Part shown: positions 32,710 to 35,752 of the stretch, in pieces
Position numbering within the stretch: position 1 is the stretch's first letter
Layout: each line of letters opens with the position of its first letter
Assembly (NCBI GenBank): GCA_002435835.1
Contig: DIVM01000075.1
Span: 1-35,752 of the forward strand
DNA length: 35,752 bases
From: Firmicutes bacterium UBA6132
Lineage (GTDB): Bacteria > Bacillota_A > Clostridia > Tissierellales > Sedimentibacteraceae
Direction: 5' to 3'
Program-made: the position numbers and the translations under genes
The notes under the pieces: model-generated
Database searches by the model: none
Told to the model about the DNA's origin: nothing
Seen by the model: only the letters and a program-made list of their open reading frames with translations

Positions 32710-33972
32710 TTATTGTCTAACTTCTTCGATTGTTTTTGTAATGCTATGAGTGATTGGTTTCCATTCAATTTTCTTAAACAATGCAACTATTGAAATAGGT
32801 ATATATGTGAATATGAATATTGGGAAAGTAAATAAATACATAATCTTTTTAAATGCTGTTGAATTTATTTGTTTCCATTCTGTTATTGTTGTTAATGTAC
32901 CTATTGCAAATAATACTAAATATGAGTTAAGACCAGCCATAATTATAGCTTTTGATGTTTCTTCAATAATCATAGGTGATATTTCTATATTCATTAAACC
33001 AACTGTTAAAAAAGCTAAATTAACCATGGCACTAGCTATTGATAATATTAAACAAGGCATTACAGTCATTAACATATCATAGCAACTAAAGTTTTTATTT
33101 TTAAATAAGTTTATAAATAAATCTTTACCGTATTTTCCGAAAACTTGATAAAATCCTTTAGCCCATCTTAATCTTTGATTCCATGATTGTTCAAAAATAT
33201 ATGGTTGCTCATCATATAATACTGCTTTATCGCAATAACCTATTAATTCTCCATTTATTGCGCAATCTATTGAAAATTCTATATCTTCTGTTAATAAGTG
33301 ATGTTTCCATCCACCGTTTTTATTTATTATATCATCATGAACTAAGAATCCAGTACCTGAAATAGCACATCCAGTTTTTAACATCATTCTTGAATTGTTA
33401 AGAAATTTAGCTTCTCTTAAAAACCATAATGAATATCCTGCTGAAATCCAGTTTGTATCATAATTTTTTGAATTTCTATAACATGTTAATACTTTATATC
33501 CATTATCAAATACTTTATTCATTTCAGCTATAAAGTTTTCATCTAATAAATTATCAGCGTCAAAAACAAAATATCCTTCATATTTTGAAGCTGCATATTC
33601 GCTTTTAATTATTTTTAAAGCATAATCTAAAGCATATCCTTTACCAACCTGTTGTTTGTTAAATCTTTCAAAAACAATAGCACCAGATTCTCTTGCAACA
33701 TCTGCTGTATTATCAGTACAATTATCAGCTACTACGAAAATATCTACTAATTCAGAAGGATATTTTTGTTTTTTAATACTTTTTAATAAATGGCTGATTA
33801 CAGCACTTTCATTTCTTGCTGCTATTACAACTGCATACTTATGTTGTTTATCACAGTTTAATTCTCTTTTTTTCGCAAAAAGTGCAATTAACACATAATA
33901 TGCCTGGTATAAGTAAAATAATGTAAATATTAATAAAATTATTAAATTAAATGTTTTTATAAATGATAACAA
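32710..33972 (-). CDS. Membrane-bound processive-type family 2 glycosyltransferase
   Basis: 420 aa with one N-terminal helix (about 9-32), a cytoplasmic GT-A domain and about three to four C-terminal helices (after about 300). Catalytic motifs of the BcsA/IcaA/hyaluronan-synthase group are intact: VVADNCTDN (81-88), FDADN (137-141), TED (228-230) and QRLRW (266-270). They indicate polymerisation of a beta-linked polysaccharide coupled to export. No PilZ domain is present. The start is TTG, fixed by GGAGG about 6 bases upstream (33978-33983); a -10-like TATACT lies at 34026-34021. The product is not identifiable; no deacetylase or export partners adjoin. Confidence 0.88.
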   Translation of the reverse strand: MLSFIKTFNLIILLIFTLFYLYQAYYVLIALFAKKRELNCDKQHKYAVVIAARNESAVISHLLKSIKKQKYPSELVDIFVVADNCTDNTADVARESGAIVFERFNKQQVGKGYALDYALKIIKSEYAASKYEGYFVFDADNLLDENFIAEMNKVFDNGYKVLTCYRNSKNYDTNWISAGYSLWFLREAKFLNNSRMMLKTGCAISGTGFLVHDDIINKNGGWKHHLLTEDIEFSIDCAINGELIGYCDKAVLYDEQPYIFEQSWNQRLRWAKGFYQVFGKYGKDLFINLFKNKNFSCYDMLMTVMPCLILSIASAMVNLAFLTVGLMNIEISPMIIEETSKAIIMAGLNSYLVLFAIGTLTTITEWKQINSTAFKKIMYLFTFPIFIFTYIPISIVALFKKIEWKPITHSITKTIEEVRQ

Positions 33973-34178
33973 TTTTAACCTCCAATTGTTTCTTAATCTT
34001 TTTGATTTTATTCTCTTTGTAGTATAGCACTATTTTTAAATAAAACTATTAACAAATTCTTAAGTTTTACTAAATTTATAGCATACGTTTTCAGTGTTTG
34101 TTTGCCTTGGACTTAAAAATGGTGTTAATAATTTTTTTCTATAAATTACCAAATAAGTATTAATAGTTTATAAAGTAA

Positions 34179-34207
34179 TTGACAACAATAAGAATATTTT
34201 TTATACT
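34179..34207 (+). promoter_or_regulatory. Consensus sigma-A promoter of the CNNM/CBS gene
   Basis: -35 TTGACA (34179-34184), exactly 17-base spacer, -10 TATACT (34202-34207), 37 bases before the start codon. One of the best promoters in the window. Confidence 0.85.
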
Positions 34208-34244
34208 ATAGATATATAAATAAAAATAGGAGTGTTATAGAATT

Positions 34245-35483
34245 ATGGAAAGTGACGGGATAAGTCAGGTCATTATATTAAGTTTTTTAATAATTGCGTC
34301 AGCTTATTTTTCAGCTACAGAAACAGCATTTGATTCTTTTAATAAAATTCGTATTAAAAATTTAGCATCATCGGGAAATAAAAAAGCAAATTTAGTTTTA
34401 AAATTAGATGACGATTTTGATAATTTAATGTCAACTATAATTATAGGTAATAATATTGTAAATGTTGCAGCTACTTCGTTAGCCGCATTTATTTTTATTA
34501 AACGTTATGGAAATGTGGGAATAATAATTTCATCCGTAATTATGATGTTTATAATATTAATATTTGCAGAAATATTGCCTAAAAATGTGGCAAGAAAATC
34601 CCCTGATAATTATGCTATGTTTTCATCTCCGCTAATTAGTTTTTTTACAATTATTTTTAAACCTTTAAATTTATTTTTAGCACAATTTAAAAATATTATT
34701 AATAAATTATATAAATCAGATAGTCAGCCAAACGTAAAAGAAGAAGATTTGATGACAATGATTGATGAAGTAGAAAATGAAGGTTTTATTAACAAAAGCG
34801 AAAGTGATTTAATTAGATCTGCAATAGAATTTAATGAAGTTGTCGTTGAAGATATTTATACACCAAGAATTGATATTGAAGCTATTGATATGGAAGATAC
34901 TATTGAAGAAATAAAAGAAAAGTTTTTAATGAGTGGATATTCAAGACTTCCTGTATATCAAGATAATATAGATCAAATTGTAGGAGTAATTCACGAAAAA
35001 GATTTTTATCAAGCCATAAACAGAAAAGAAAAAGATTTTGAAAAACTTATTTCTAATGTTTTATATGTAACCCAAAATAAAAAAATTTCTGAACTGCTAA
35101 AAGATTTACAGCGTTCTAAAGCACATATGGCAATTGTTATAGATGAGTATGGTGGTACTTCAGGCCTTGTTACAATGGAGGACATAATAGAAGAGCTTGT
35201 TGGTGAAATATGGGATGAACATGATGAAGTAATAGAGTGGTTTAAAAAAATAGAAGATGATAAGTACCTAATTTCTTGCAATGCTGATATTGATGACATG
35301 CTTGATTTATTTGGAGTTGAAGTTGACGAAAAATTAGATGTTACAACAGTAAATGGTTGGTTAACAATGATCTTTAAGGAAATTCCAGATGAAGGTGGAA
35401 AAATAATATTTAAAAATTTAGATATTACTGTTACAAAAGCTGAAGCAAACAGAGTATTAGAAATATGCGTTGAAAAAATTTAA
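34245..35483 (+). CDS. CNNM/CBS-domain membrane protein (HlyC/CorC family)
   Basis: 412 aa. An N-terminal CNNM domain (about 1-170) of three to four helices has SAYFSATETAFDSFN and FAEILPKNVARK, followed by a tandem CBS pair (about 195-315; MSGYSRLPVYQDN, VIDEYGGTSGLVTMEDIIEELVGEI) and a C-terminal CorC_HlyC domain (about 330-410; DVTTVNGWL). These proteins mediate Mg(II)/Co(II) export or homeostasis; the CBS pair senses nucleotides or Mg-ATP. The hemolysin label of older annotation is historical. ATG 34245 is the only start in frame before an upstream stop; AGGAG lies 12 bases away. Monocistronic. Confidence 0.93.
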   Translation: MESDGISQVIILSFLIIASAYFSATETAFDSFNKIRIKNLASSGNKKANLVLKLDDDFDNLMSTIIIGNNIVNVAATSLAAFIFIKRYGNVGIIISSVIMMFIILIFAEILPKNVARKSPDNYAMFSSPLISFFTIIFKPLNLFLAQFKNIINKLYKSDSQPNVKEEDLMTMIDEVENEGFINKSESDLIRSAIEFNEVVVEDIYTPRIDIEAIDMEDTIEEIKEKFLMSGYSRLPVYQDNIDQIVGVIHEKDFYQAINRKEKDFEKLISNVLYVTQNKKISELLKDLQRSKAHMAIVIDEYGGTSGLVTMEDIIEELVGEIWDEHDEVIEWFKKIEDDKYLISCNADIDDMLDLFGVEVDEKLDVTTVNGWLTMIFKEIPDEGGKIIFKNLDITVTKAEANRVLEICVEKI

Positions 35484-35522
35484 CTTAGTAATTTACAAAT
35501 AAATATTGTATTTAAATATGAG

Positions 35523-35558
35523 AACAAACATATCATTTAATATATGTTTGTTTTTTTT
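35523..35558 (+). terminator. Terminator of the CNNM/CBS gene
   Basis: AACAAACATAT (35523-35533) pairs perfectly with ATATGTTTGTT (35542-35552), followed by a run of T. Confidence 0.93.
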
Positions 35559-35560
35559 AT

Positions 35561-35752
35561 GACCTAACCCCATTAGTTCGACCGGAGGGAAGAACTAATG
35601 GTTGGTAGGTCAAACGCAACGAATTCCCAATATATGCGAGCAAAAGCGAGCAAATATATTGGTGAATGAGACTGCGCTCATACGCGTTAAATCTACTTTC
35701 AGTAGGAAAACGAGAAATGGATGGTAGGTCAACCGCAATGAGCACCAAATTT
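35561..35752. repeat. Palindrome-rich, GC-richer repeat element, truncated by window edge
   Basis: There is no credible gene here. Structure seen: (1) a long hairpin with core CATTAGTTC (35571-35579) / GAACTAATG (35592-35600) and partly pairing outer arms GACCTA.. (35561) / ..TAGGTC (to 35611); (2) a hairpin CCAATATAT (35627-35635) / ATATATTGG (35654-35662), whose loop repeats GCGAGCAAA; (3) a small CTACT/AGTAG hairpin near 35693-35705; (4) a 23-base segment at 35600-35622 that recurs at 35719-35741 with three mismatches (offset 119 bases). The base composition is clearly richer in G+C than the neighbours. It begins right after the CNNM terminator and continues beyond the window. Confidence 0.65.

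Noticed and set aside
33973..34178. Small RNA or gene between the BcsA-like and CNNM genes
   Set aside because: Apart from the RBS and a -10-like TATACT for the minus gene and the sigma-A promoter for the plus gene, I see no stable hairpin or credible frame.
35557..35748. 63-aa minus-strand open frame at the right edge
   Set aside because: It lies entirely in the hairpin-rich repeat element; the apparent protein follows the palindromes and has no RBS or recognisable domain.
35561..35752. CRISPR array
   Set aside because: Only two copies of the repeated 23 bases, 119 apart, with internal palindromes in the spacer; the spacing and unit are unlike CRISPR and no cas gene is present.

Overview
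The window is AT-rich DNA (roughly 70% A+T by eye) with strong AGGAGG-type ribosome binding sites, intrinsic terminators between transcription units and some GTG/TTG starts. Its gene content is that of an amino-acid-fermenting anaerobic Firmicute (class Clostridia, in the manner of Sedimentibacter, Acetoanaerobium or Clostridium). The decisive marker is a complete oxidative ornithine-fermentation operon (ord, ortA, ortB, oraS, oraE, a GlmL/MutL-like gene, orr). The species cannot be fixed from the sequence alone.

Layout. 1-3700: a left-truncated homoserine dehydrogenase-like gene, the divergent manganese pair mntR/mntH, and luxS on the minus strand. 3800-14140: a run of eleven plus-strand genes, mostly overlapping or closely spaced. 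They encode a YdjY-domain Fe-S lipoprotein, a small membrane protein, an FtsX-type permease with its ATPase, a DUF4418 protein, two TVP38/TMEM64 (YdjX/YdjZ-like) membrane proteins, a double-CCG-domain protein, a CDP-alcohol phosphatidyltransferase, and a YnjB/YnjC/YnjD-type ABC importer with YnjC split in two. This is recognisably a clostridial version of the functionally unassigned Escherichia coli ydjXYZ-ynjABCDEF neighbourhood, with extra modules. It is the best candidate here for an undescribed system.

14300-25100: a PAS/AAA+/Fis sigma-54 activator of RocR type, then a textbook -24/-12 promoter (15912-15927) and the ornithine operon. Ornithine racemase makes D-ornithine, OraS/OraE with its presumed reactivase makes 2,4-diaminopentanoate, Ord oxidatively deaminates it to 2-amino-4-oxopentanoate, and OrtA/OrtB cleave that with CoA to acetyl-CoA and alanine. 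Ord is present as two tandem copies that differ at the position that usually selects NAD or NADP, and two hairpins separate them from ortA.

25100-35752: ordinary single genes. These are a secreted cell-wall glucosaminidase that appears to use an ATT start codon, a GT2 glycosyltransferase, a YesM/YesN-type two-component system, a YjiH-family membrane protein, a BcsA-like membrane glycosyltransferase, and a CNNM/CBS (HlyC/CorC) transporter. The last ~195 bases are a GC-richer, palindrome-rich repeat element that runs off the window.
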